From Pseudacidovorax sp. (GTDB taxonomy: Bacteria; Pseudomonadota; Gammaproteobacteria; Burkholderiales; Burkholderiaceae_C): a stretch of DNA of 64,000 nucleotides. Location: positions 93,432-157,431 of the forward strand of contig NZ_JAGOPN010000017.1 in assembly GCF_017991995.1 (NCBI RefSeq), in the 5' to 3' direction. Position 1 is the stretch's first letter, and each line of letters starts with the position of its first letter. The notes under the pieces are model-generated. The model was not told the DNA's origin, did not search any database, and saw only the letters and a list, made by a program, of their open reading frames with translations. The translations under genes and the position numbers were made by a program. Positions 1-7,133 of this stretch are shown piece by piece.

Positions 1-57
1 GCCTTCGACCTGATGCACGAGGGCAAGTCGATCCGCTCCGTCGTGCACTACGCCTGA
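1..57 (+). CDS. S-(hydroxymethyl)glutathione dehydrogenase / class III alcohol dehydrogenase, C-terminal end only
   Basis: The window opens inside a gene; 18 codons and a TGA are visible. The visible tail (FDLMHEGKSIRSVVHYA) matches the C-terminus typical of the zinc-dependent glutathione-dependent formaldehyde dehydrogenase (AdhC/FrmA), which oxidises S-hydroxymethylglutathione to S-formylglutathione in the cytosol. The next gene, starting about 10 bases downstream, encodes the hydrolase that acts on this product, which supports the call. The start lies outside the window, so nothing can be said about catalytic residues. Confidence 0.8.
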   Translation, partial: AFDLMHEGKSIRSVVHYA

Positions 58-67
58 GCGCGTGACC

Positions 68-907
68 ATGATGGAACGCGTCGAACAACATGCCAGCTTC
101 GGCGGCCGCCAGGAGGTGTGGAAGCACGCCTCCGCAGTGCTGGGCTGCGAGATGAAGTTGGGCGTCTACTTGCCACCGGCCGCGCTGGCCGGCGAGGCCT
201 GCCCGGTGCTGTACTGGCTGTCGGGCCTGACTTGCAGCGAGCAGAACTTCATCACCAAGGCCGGCGCGCAGCAGCATGCAGCGCAGCACGGGTTGATCCT
301 GGTGGCGCCCGACACCAGCCCGCGCGGCGAGGCCATCGCCAATGACCCGGCCTACGACCTGGGGCAGGGCGCGGGCTTCTACCTCAATGCCACACAGGCG
401 CCCTGGGCGCCGCATTTCCGCATGGAGGACTACGTGGTGCAGGAGCTGCCTGCGTTGGTGGAGCAGCACTTCGCCACCACCGCGCGGCGCGGTATCTCCG
501 GCCATTCGATGGGCGGCCATGGCGCGCTGACGCTGGCCCTGCGCCATCCGGGTCGCTACGCGAGCGTGTCGGCCTTCTCGCCCATCGTGGCGCCGACGCA
601 GGTGCCCTGGGGCCAGAAGGCCTTCGCGGCCTACCTGGGCGAGGACCGCAGTGCGTGGGCAGCCCATGACGCGGTCGAGCTGATCGGCACCGCCACCGAG
701 CGCCTGCCGCTGCTGGTGGACCAGGGCGAGGGCGATGAATTCCTGGCCGGCCAGCTGCGGCCCGAGCTGCTGCAGAAGGCCTGCGAGGCTGCCGGCCATC
801 CGCTCACGCTGCGCATGCAGCCGAGCTACGACCACAGCTACTATTTCATCGCCAGCTTCATCGGCGACCACGTGGCGCACCACGCTGCGGCGCTCAAGGG
901 CGCCTGA
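68..907 (+). CDS. fghA: S-formylglutathione hydrolase
   Basis: Cytosolic alpha/beta-hydrolase of the esterase D family. It hydrolyses S-formylglutathione to formate and glutathione, the second step of glutathione-dependent formaldehyde detoxification. The 279-residue length is normal. The nucleophile elbow GHSMGGHGA carries Ser147; Asp223 (GEGDEF) and His256 (YDHSYYF) complete the expected triad. The early SGLTCSEQNF segment is also characteristic. Candidate starts are GTG at 62 and ATG at 68 or 71; the first ATG is used here. It follows the dehydrogenase tail by 10 bases, so the two are almost certainly co-transcribed. Confidence 0.93.
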   Translation: MMERVEQHASFGGRQEVWKHASAVLGCEMKLGVYLPPAALAGEACPVLYWLSGLTCSEQNFITKAGAQQHAAQHGLILVAPDTSPRGEAIANDPAYDLGQGAGFYLNATQAPWAPHFRMEDYVVQELPALVEQHFATTARRGISGHSMGGHGALTLALRHPGRYASVSAFSPIVAPTQVPWGQKAFAAYLGEDRSAWAAHDAVELIGTATERLPLLVDQGEGDEFLAGQLRPELLQKACEAAGHPLTLRMQPSYDHSYYFIASFIGDHVAHHAAALKGA

Positions 908-920
908 TCTGCAGCCTGCC

Positions 921-949
921 GGCTGGCGGGCGGTGCCCGTCGGCCAGCC
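921..949. terminator. Hairpin between convergent genes
   Basis: Two nested inverted repeats (GGCTGG with CCAGCC, CGGGC with GCCCG) form a stem-loop just after fghA, in the 103-base gap between fghA and the convergent Bug gene. There is no T-run on either strand, so it is only a possible terminator or transcript-end structure. Confidence 0.35.
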
Positions 950-1010
950 TTCGTGCCAGGGGCTGCGCAAGACGGAGGCTGCATCACGGCGCCACCCGCC
1001 GCACCGACGC

Positions 1011-1979
1011 TTAGTCGGCGGTGATGTTGCCGGTACGGACCACCTCGGCCCAGCGCGTCGCGTCCTTGGCAATCAGCTTGCCGAAGTCGGCGGGCGTCGA
1101 TTGGGCGGGCACCATGCCCTGCGCCTCGAAGATGGTCGCCACCTCGGGCTGCTTGAGCACGTCGGCGATCTCCCGGTCGAGGCGATCGATCACCGGCTGC
1201 GGCGTGCCCTTGGGCGCCAATACGCCGTACCACATGTCCACACTGCCCATCTTGAGACCGGCCTCGGTCAGCGTGGGCGTCTGCGGCAGTTGCGGCACGC
1301 GCTTGTCGCTGCCCACCGCCAGTGCCTGCAGCTTGCCGGCCTTGATGTGCGGCAGGGCCACATGCACCGGCAGGAACATGGCGTCGAGCCGGCCGCCCAG
1401 CAGGTCGGTCACGGCGCCGGCTGTGCCCTTGTAGGGCACATGCAGCATGTCGACGCCCGAGGTCTGCGTCAGCAGCGCCATCGACAGATGGTGCGGCGTG
1501 CCCACGCCGGGCGTGCCGTAGGTGAGCTGGCCGGGCTTGGCCTTGGCCTGGGCCACCAGTTCGGCGGCCGTGTGCGCCTTCTGCACCTGCGGGTTGGTCA
1601 CCAGCAGCAGCGTGCCCCACGACGTGAGGGCCACGGGCGCGAAGTCGTTGACGGGGTCATAGGGCAGCGACTTGTACAGGCTCTTGTTCATCACCAGCGT
1701 GTTGACCTGCACCAGCAGCGTGTAGCCGTCGGGCGCGGCGCGCGCCACGCGCTCGCTGCCGATGTTGCCGCTGGCGCCGGGCACGTTGTCCACCACCACC
1801 GGCTGGCCCAGGGTCTTCGGCAGGCGGGCCGACAGCTGGCGGGCCACGATGTCGATGCCCGTGCCGGGCGTGTAGGGCACGACCAGCGTGATGGGGCGGT
1901 CGGGCCAGGCCCAGGCGGGGGCCGCACTCGTCATTGCGGCGGCCACCAGGGGCAGCCAGCGCATCCACTTCATCTTCAT
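1011..1979 (-). CDS. Tripartite tricarboxylate transporter (Bug/TctC family) substrate-binding protein
   Basis: A 322-residue periplasmic binding protein of the Bug family, which captures small carboxylates. It has a Sec signal peptide (basic MKMKWMRW, hydrophobic core, cleavage after APAWA near residue 24). The mature start WPDRPITLVVPYTPG carries the family signature, followed by the usual domain II motif PYKGTAGAVTDLLGG. No TctA/TctB membrane subunits are encoded nearby, which is common for orphan Bug proteins in Burkholderiales. It lies downstream of the LysR gene on the same strand (167-base gap) and may form a unit with the LysR/monooxygenase pair. The ligand cannot be predicted. Confidence 0.9.
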   Translation of the reverse strand: MKMKWMRWLPLVAAAMTSAAPAWAWPDRPITLVVPYTPGTGIDIVARQLSARLPKTLGQPVVVDNVPGASGNIGSERVARAAPDGYTLLVQVNTLVMNKSLYKSLPYDPVNDFAPVALTSWGTLLLVTNPQVQKAHTAAELVAQAKAKPGQLTYGTPGVGTPHHLSMALLTQTSGVDMLHVPYKGTAGAVTDLLGGRLDAMFLPVHVALPHIKAGKLQALAVGSDKRVPQLPQTPTLTEAGLKMGSVDMWYGVLAPKGTPQPVIDRLDREIADVLKQPEVATIFEAQGMVPAQSTPADFGKLIAKDATRWAEVVRTGNITAD

Positions 1980-2146
1980 GTCTCCACTCCTGCCGCTTCA
2001 TGCGGCGGTCGAATCTCAGTTTGCGCCAGCGCAAGGCGGCGCGTCGGGATGCGTGCTATTGGGCCAGCGGGCGGCCATGAAGTGAAATTCAGGAATCACA
2101 TGCATTGATTAGCCATGGCAATGAATGGCCCCCGTCCTGCCGAGGC

Positions 2147-3046
2147 TCAACGCGACATCGTCGGCAGTAGTTCGACCAGCACTTCGTCGAAGGCCTGCAT
2201 CGCCGCCGTCTGCGCCGCACCGCGCCGCGAGACCCGGTAGAAGCCCAGCTTGACCTGCGGGCTGCCCAGCACGTCGATGGCCACACGGTGGCGCCGGCAG
2301 GCGGCCACGGCGAAGGTGGGGATCACGGCGCTGCCGAAGCCGGCTTCCACCATGGAGATCATGGTGGCGATGAAGCTGACCGGTTGTGTCTCCTCGGGCG
2401 TCACGCCCAGGCGATGCAGATGGGTGTCGATGCTGCGCTGGATCGGGTTCTCGGCCGGCAGGGTGATCAGGCGCGTGCCGCGCAGCGAGGTCCAGCCCGT
2501 CCGGCCGACGGCCGTGGGCGCCTCGGCCGCAGGCGAGACCTTCATCAATGCGAATTCGGCAATCTGCCGCCGCACCAGGCCCGAGGTCACCTTGAAGAAG
2601 AAGCCCAGCCCGATGTCGGCCGCGCCCGACTCCACCAGCGCCTGCACGCCCTGCAGGTCGCTGTCCAGGAGCTGGACGCGCACCTCGGGCTGCGCCTGGC
2701 TGAAGCGCGCGAGCATCTGCGGCAGAAGGTGCGAAGACACCAGCGGCGTCGCTGCGATGCGCAACTGCTGGCGCGTGCGCTGGCCCAGCGCGCCGACCTC
2801 GGTGCCGGCGTCGTCCAGCTGCTGCAGCACGTTCTCGGCCACCGCGGCGAAGCGCCGACCCGCCTCGGTGAGCTGCACGGCGCGCGTGGTGCGGTCGAAG
2901 AGGCGCGCGCCCAGCTGCTTCTCGACCTCGCGCACCAGGATGCTGAGACCGGCCTGGGTCATGTGCACCCGCTCGGCCGCCCGGGTGAAGCTGCCGGCCT
3001 GGGCGACGCTCAGGAAGGCGCGGATCTGCCGCATGGTCAGGTTCAT
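2147..3046 (-). CDS. LysR-family transcriptional regulator
   Basis: A 299-residue LysR regulator. The N-terminal winged helix-turn-helix (residues about 1-60: MRQIRAFLSVAQAGSFTRAA, then TQAGLSILVREVEKQLG) is followed by an LTTR substrate-binding domain. It is divergent from the flavin monooxygenase gene at 3146 and upstream of the Bug gene at 1979. This is the usual LysR arrangement for controlling a divergent catabolic gene. A symmetrical T-N11-A type site lies in the 99-base gap between the two genes. The effector is unknown. Confidence 0.92.
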   Translation of the reverse strand: MNLTMRQIRAFLSVAQAGSFTRAAERVHMTQAGLSILVREVEKQLGARLFDRTTRAVQLTEAGRRFAAVAENVLQQLDDAGTEVGALGQRTRQQLRIAATPLVSSHLLPQMLARFSQAQPEVRVQLLDSDLQGVQALVESGAADIGLGFFFKVTSGLVRRQIAEFALMKVSPAAEAPTAVGRTGWTSLRGTRLITLPAENPIQRSIDTHLHRLGVTPEETQPVSFIATMISMVEAGFGSAVIPTFAVAACRRHRVAIDVLGSPQVKLGFYRVSRRGAAQTAAMQAFDEVLVELLPTMSR

Positions 3047-3056
3047 ATGCTGATTT

Positions 3057-3073
3057 TATGAGTGCATGTCATA
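3057..3073. promoter_or_regulatory. Candidate LysR operator (TATGA-N7-TCATA)
   Basis: A perfect 5-base inverted repeat, TATGA and TCATA separated by 7 bases, just upstream of the LysR start codon in the lysR/monooxygenase intergenic region. It contains a T-N11-A core, the LysR-type regulator consensus. Assignment to this regulator is inferred from position. Confidence 0.45.
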
Positions 3074-3145
3074 CCTAAACTTGTCTGATGCCTGGGCCTG
3101 CGGCCCAATACCGCCATCGCCTACACGACATCGAGACCGCACACC

Positions 3146-4789
3146 ATGACCGCAGACAACGCAAGCACCGGCATTCCGCACGAGAAGACACAGGTCGTCA
3201 TCGTCGGCGGCGGCCCGGTGGGCATCGGACTGGCCATCGAGCTGGGCCAGCGTGGCATCCACTGCACGCTGGTCGAGCGCCACCGCGAGCCGCAGCCCAT
3301 CCCCAAGGGCCAGAACCTGACGCAGCGCACGATGGAGCATTTCCATTTCTGGGGTGCCGAAGCCGCCCTGCGTGCGGCCCGCACCATTCCACCGGAATAC
3401 GGCATCGGCGGTCTGACGGCGCATGGCACGCTGCTGAGCCCCTACCACTACGACTGGCTGCAGCGCGAACTGGTGCGGCCCTACTACTTCACCGCCAACG
3501 AACGTCTGCCGCAGTACGCCACCGAGGCGGTGTTGCGTGCCCGCGCCGCCCAGTTGCCCACCGTGCGCGTGCTCTACGGCTGGACGGCCGAGGACGTGCG
3601 TGTGGACAACGACACCGTCTACGCCGAGGTGGCGGAGACCGGGGGCGAGGGCCACCGCATCATCGAAGGCCGCTACCTGGTGGGCTGCGATGGCAGCCGC
3701 TCCAGGGTGCGCGCCCAGGCCGGCATCACGCAGACGCTGTCGGACCACGACCGCATGATGGTGCTGCTGGTCTTCCGCTCCGAAGGCCTGCACCAGCTGC
3801 TGTCTCGTTACCCCGGGAAGTCCTATTACAACGTGCTGCAGCCCGAGCTGGACGGCTACTGGAAGTTCTTCGGCCGTGTCGACCTGGGCAGCACCTGGTT
3901 CTTCCATGCGCCGGTGCCGCCCGGCACCACGCGCGACAACTTCGACTTCAAGCGCTATCTGCACGAGGCGGTCGGCGCCGAGTTCGAGGTGGACTTCCAG
4001 CACATCGGCTTCTGGGACCTGCGCTTCGCCATCGCCGACAGTTACCGCGCCGGCCCGGTGTTCATCGCGGGCGACGCGGCCCACAGCCATCCGCCCTATG
4101 GCGGCTATGGCGTCAACACCGGCTTCGAGGATGCGCGCAACCTGGGCTGGAAGCTCGCTGCCACGCTGCAGGGCTGGGGCGGCGAGGCGCTGCTCGATTC
4201 CTACGACGCCGAGCGCCGGCCGGTGTTCGCCTCCACCTCGCGCGACTTCATCGCGCGCTCCATCGAGATCGACCGCGACTTCCTGCGTGCCCACGACCCG
4301 GCCCGCGACCCCGCGGCCTTCGAGCAGGCGTGGAACGCGCGCAGCAGCGGCGCGGTGGGCGAGGTGCAGTCCTTCGAACCCCATTACGAAGGATCTCCGG
4401 TCGTGCTGCACGCTCCCGGCGCCCAGGCCGGACCATGCAGCGCGGTGGGCAGCCACAGCTTCCGGGCCCGCGCGGGCCATCACCTGGCGCCGGCCGGCCT
4501 GCGCGACGGCCGCAACGTTTTCGAGGCGCTGGGCGAGGGCTACACGCTGCTGGCCTTCGGCGCAAGCGATGCGGACGTCGCAGCCCTGGTCGAAGCTGCG
4601 GCAGCGGTGAAGCTGCCCCTGACCGTGGTCCGCGACACGGCGGACGGCGAGCGCCAGCGCTACGGTGCCGCGCTCGTGCTGGTCCGGCCGGACCAGTTCG
4701 TCGCCTGGGCCGGCGACGGCCTTGCAAGCCCCGCGCAGGCGCCGCAGGTGATGGACGCGATAAAGGGCAGCAGGGCCACCGCCGCCTGA
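3146..4789 (+). CDS. FAD-dependent aromatic monooxygenase (PheA/TfdB/MhpA-like)
   Basis: A 547-residue class A flavoprotein monooxygenase. The N-terminal FAD-binding Rossmann motif GGGPVGIGLAIELG spans residues about 20-33. The second FAD motif GDAAHSHPPYGGYGVN starts near residue 309, followed by EDARNLGWKLAA. The last 90 or so residues look like the thioredoxin-like C-terminal domain of the phenol hydroxylase group (VLVRPDQFVAWAG). Such enzymes use NAD(P)H and O2 to hydroxylate aromatic or polyketide-like substrates. The substrate cannot be read from the sequence. No ring-cleavage enzymes are adjacent, so the gene may act as a single modification step under the divergent LysR regulator. Confidence 0.85.
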   Translation: MTADNASTGIPHEKTQVVIVGGGPVGIGLAIELGQRGIHCTLVERHREPQPIPKGQNLTQRTMEHFHFWGAEAALRAARTIPPEYGIGGLTAHGTLLSPYHYDWLQRELVRPYYFTANERLPQYATEAVLRARAAQLPTVRVLYGWTAEDVRVDNDTVYAEVAETGGEGHRIIEGRYLVGCDGSRSRVRAQAGITQTLSDHDRMMVLLVFRSEGLHQLLSRYPGKSYYNVLQPELDGYWKFFGRVDLGSTWFFHAPVPPGTTRDNFDFKRYLHEAVGAEFEVDFQHIGFWDLRFAIADSYRAGPVFIAGDAAHSHPPYGGYGVNTGFEDARNLGWKLAATLQGWGGEALLDSYDAERRPVFASTSRDFIARSIEIDRDFLRAHDPARDPAAFEQAWNARSSGAVGEVQSFEPHYEGSPVVLHAPGAQAGPCSAVGSHSFRARAGHHLAPAGLRDGRNVFEALGEGYTLLAFGASDADVAALVEAAAAVKLPLTVVRDTADGERQRYGAALVLVRPDQFVAWAGDGLASPAQAPQVMDAIKGSRATAA

Positions 4790-4819
4790 GCGGCGCGCGG
4801 TAGGCGGTCCCCGCGGGGC

Positions 4820-4899
4820 GCCGGCACGCCGCATGGGCGCCGCGGGGCGCGGGGCGCGGGTGGGGGCGCCCTTGGCCGTCAGGCCCATGCGGCGCCGGC
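4820..4899. repeat. Long GC-rich imperfect inverted repeat after the monooxygenase gene
   Basis: Arms at 4820-4838 and 4883-4899 are complementary (GCCGGC plus GCCGCATGGGC against GCCCATGCGGC plus GCCGGC), with a 2-base insertion in the left arm and a 44-base, very GC-rich loop. It sits in the 173-base gap before rlmB and has no T-run. It could be a transcript 3' end structure or an mRNA-stabilising hairpin. Confidence 0.5.
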
Positions 4900-4962
4900 C
4901 GACAAGGCCCGGGCATGCGGAGGAGGGCGGCTCGCCGGTGGCCGCCGATAATCCCGCGCGAT

Positions 4963-5724
4963 ATGTCTTCCTCCCCCAAAGTGATCTTCGGCTTCCACGC
5001 CGTGGGCGTGCGGCTGAAGACCTCGCCGGGTTCCGTCCTCGAGGTGCTGTTCGATCCCACGCGGCGCGATGCCCGCATGAAGCAGTTCATCGCCCGCGCC
5101 CAGGAAAGCGGCGTGCGCCTCATCGAAGCCGACGGCGTGCGGCTGGCCCGCCTGACCGGCGGCCATGGGCACCAGGGTGTCGCCGCCCGCGTCGAGCCTG
5201 TCGCCCAGACCCATTCCCTCGACGAGCTGCTCGACCAGCTCGACGCCGCGGGCACCGTGCCGCTGCTGCTGGTGCTCGACGGCGTGACCGATCCGCACAA
5301 CCTGGGCGCATGCCTTCGCGTGGCCGACGGTGCCGGTGCCCAGGCCGTGATCGCGCCCAAGGACCATGCCGCCGGCATCAATGCCACGGTGGCCAAGGTG
5401 GCCAGCGGCGCGGCCGAGACGGTGCCCTATTTCATGGTGACCAACCTGGCGCGCACGCTCAACGAGCTGAAGGAACGCGACATCTGGGTCGTGGGCACCA
5501 GCGACGACGCGCCCGGCACCCTCTACCAGTGCGACATGCGCCGCCCCACGGCCCTGGTGCTGGGCGCCGAGGGCGCCGGCATGCGCCAGCTCACCCGCAA
5601 GACCTGCGATGAGCTGGTCAGCATTCCGATGGCTGGCGCGGTCGAGAGCCTGAACGTGTCCGTGGCCAGTGGCGTCTGCCTGTACGAGGCCATGCGCCAG
5701 CGCCAGGCGGCGGCCGCATCCTGA
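4963..5724 (+). CDS. rlmB: 23S rRNA (guanosine(2251)-2'-O)-methyltransferase RlmB
   Basis: A 253-residue SpoU-family (SPOUT, knotted) methyltransferase that methylates the ribose of G2251 in 23S rRNA using S-adenosylmethionine. It begins with the RlmB-type sequence VIFGFHAVGVRLK. An N-terminal L30e-like substrate-binding domain leads to the three SpoU motifs: TDPHNLGACLR, LGAEGAGMRQL, and SIPMAGAVESLNVSVASG. The frame is open further upstream, but the ATG at 4963 gives the normal family length and start. Its stop overlaps the start of the following small gene by one base, implying translational coupling. Confidence 0.93.
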   Translation: MSSSPKVIFGFHAVGVRLKTSPGSVLEVLFDPTRRDARMKQFIARAQESGVRLIEADGVRLARLTGGHGHQGVAARVEPVAQTHSLDELLDQLDAAGTVPLLLVLDGVTDPHNLGACLRVADGAGAQAVIAPKDHAAGINATVAKVASGAAETVPYFMVTNLARTLNELKERDIWVVGTSDDAPGTLYQCDMRRPTALVLGAEGAGMRQLTRKTCDELVSIPMAGAVESLNVSVASGVCLYEAMRQRQAAAAS

Positions 5725-6086
5725 TGAAGAAAGAGCAAGAAGCCATGAACGACAACAACGACAACGACAACCTGCCGGGTGGTGCCGGCTTCGAGCCGTC
5801 CGCCAAGCTGGCGTTCGACCTCAACCTGGCGCTGTACCTCGACCTGGTGGCGCTGCTGGAGCGCAACGGCGTCGTCAGCTACCGCCAGATGGCAGCGCGC
5901 GTGCTCAACATCAGCATGAATGCGCGCGAAGACGGCAATCAGCCGCTGGCCTCGGCGCTCGAAGGCATCGCCCAGGGCTTCGCCGGCCGGGGCGATGGTC
6001 TCTCCATCGACACGCTCAAGGTGGCCGGCGACGTGCGCAACGACGAAGCCATGGGCGACATTCCCATGCGGCCCGAAGGTCTCTGA
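5724..6086 (+). CDS. Conserved-looking hypothetical protein coupled to rlmB
   Basis: A 120-residue acidic protein of unknown function (99 residues after an Asn/Asp-rich head). The start ATG overlaps the rlmB TGA; a second in-frame ATG at 5745 is possible. The N-terminus is low-complexity (NDNNDNDN). The remainder is predicted to be helical, with a segment AFDLNLALYLDLVALLERNG followed by VSYRQMAARVLNIS. No signal peptide, membrane segment or cysteine is seen. I recognise no family. Base composition matches its neighbours, so it looks like a genuine resident gene. Confidence 0.7.
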   Translation: MKKEQEAMNDNNDNDNLPGGAGFEPSAKLAFDLNLALYLDLVALLERNGVVSYRQMAARVLNISMNAREDGNQPLASALEGIAQGFAGRGDGLSIDTLKVAGDVRNDEAMGDIPMRPEGL

Positions 6087-6111
6087 TTCCTGGCCCGGAC
6101 GGGCCGCCTCA

Positions 6112-7011
6112 TCAGCGCCGGCCCGTCTCCTTCACGCGTTCGAGCAGGAAATCGATGAACAACGTGGTCGCCCGGGTGTGGTGGCGGTTGGGCATGTACA
6201 GCATGTACATGTGGTTGCCGAAGATCGACAGGCGCCATTCGTCCAGCGTGGTCAGCACCTCGCCGCGGTCGACGGCATGGCGCACCACGTAGTCGGGCAC
6301 GATGCCCACGCCCAGGCCGGCCTCGATGGCCTGGCGCAGGAATTCGAAGTTCTCCGAGATCAGCGTCGGCTCGAGCAGCACCTCGTGCCGCTCGGCGCCC
6401 AGGTAGGCCGCCACGCGCAGCTGCCGGCCGATCACCATGGCGGTGATCAGCGGCGACTGCCGCAGCGCCTCCAGCGACTGTGGCAGTCCGTGCGCGTGCG
6501 CATAGGCCGGCGAGGCGCAGGCCACGTAGCGCACGCGGCCCAGGTCGCGCGCCACCAGGTTCTGCGGTGGCTCGGACATCACGCGCACGGCGATGTCCAC
6601 CTCGCCCTGCAGCAGGTCTTCCACCCGGTTCTCGAACACCACGTCCAGCACGATGCCGGGGTACTGCCGCTTGAAGTCGATCAGCCAGGCGGCCATCACC
6701 TGCTGGCCGTAGCCGCTGGGCACGGACAGCCGGATGCGGCCCTGCAGGCTCTGGCCCAGCATCTGCACCGATTCGCGCGCTGCAAGCAATTCGTCGCGGA
6801 TGGCGCGGCCGTGCTCGTAGAGCCGCTGGCCGATCTCGGTGGGCTCGATGCGGCGGGTGGTGCGGCGCAACAGCTGCTGGCCCAGGGTCCGTTCGAACTG
6901 GGCCAGCCTGTAGCTCACGTTGGCGCGGCTCATGCGCAGGCGCCGTGCTGCCTCGCTCAGGTTGCCGGCTTCGATGATCTCCACCAGCAGGGAGAGCATG
7001 TTCAGGTCCAT
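6112..7011 (-). CDS. LysR-family transcriptional regulator of the acyl-CoA operon
   Basis: A 299-residue LysR regulator starting at the ATG at 7011 (MDLNMLSLLVEIIEAGNLSE). The frame also allows an upstream TTG at 7017. The helix-turn-helix region (AARRLRMSRANVSYRLAQFE) is followed by RRTTRRIEPTEIG and an effector-binding domain. It is divergent from the FadB-like gene at 7134 across a 122-base gap holding two overlapping palindromes, one covering its own initiation region. It is therefore probably autoregulated and the activator or repressor of the downstream acyl-CoA degradation operon. The effector may be an acyl-CoA or carboxylate, by inference only. Confidence 0.92.
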   Translation of the reverse strand: MDLNMLSLLVEIIEAGNLSEAARRLRMSRANVSYRLAQFERTLGQQLLRRTTRRIEPTEIGQRLYEHGRAIRDELLAARESVQMLGQSLQGRIRLSVPSGYGQQVMAAWLIDFKRQYPGIVLDVVFENRVEDLLQGEVDIAVRVMSEPPQNLVARDLGRVRYVACASPAYAHAHGLPQSLEALRQSPLITAMVIGRQLRVAAYLGAERHEVLLEPTLISENFEFLRQAIEAGLGVGIVPDYVVRHAVDRGEVLTTLDEWRLSIFGNHMYMLYMPNRHHTRATTLFIDFLLERVKETGRR

Positions 7012-7012
7012 C

Positions 7013-7039
7013 GTCAAATCCCATTTGACAGTCTGTCAA
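7013..7039. promoter_or_regulatory. Overlapping palindromes with a consensus -35 box, between lysR and the acyl-CoA operon
   Basis: GTCAAAT-CCC-ATTTGAC (7013-7029) overlaps TTGACAG-T-CTGTCAA (7025-7039), giving three spaced half-sites related to GTCAA/TTGAC. The sequence TTGACA at 7025-7030 is a perfect sigma70 -35 element for the rightward operon, but no good -10 follows 16-18 bases later. That pattern fits an activator-dependent promoter. The left palindrome covers the first bases upstream of the LysR start codon. Confidence 0.55.
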
Positions 7040-7133
7040 GCAAGCGGCGGATTGTCATCCACGACGAGCGGGACAAGAATGCGCAGGTGCCGGCGCAATG
7101 CCGGCTTGTGCCTTTCCCGGAGACAGCCGCCTC

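Noticed and set aside
735..2108. 457-codon plus-strand open frame across fghA end and the Bug gene
   Set aside because: It crosses two well-defined genes, overlaps the Bug gene antisense, and has no family features.
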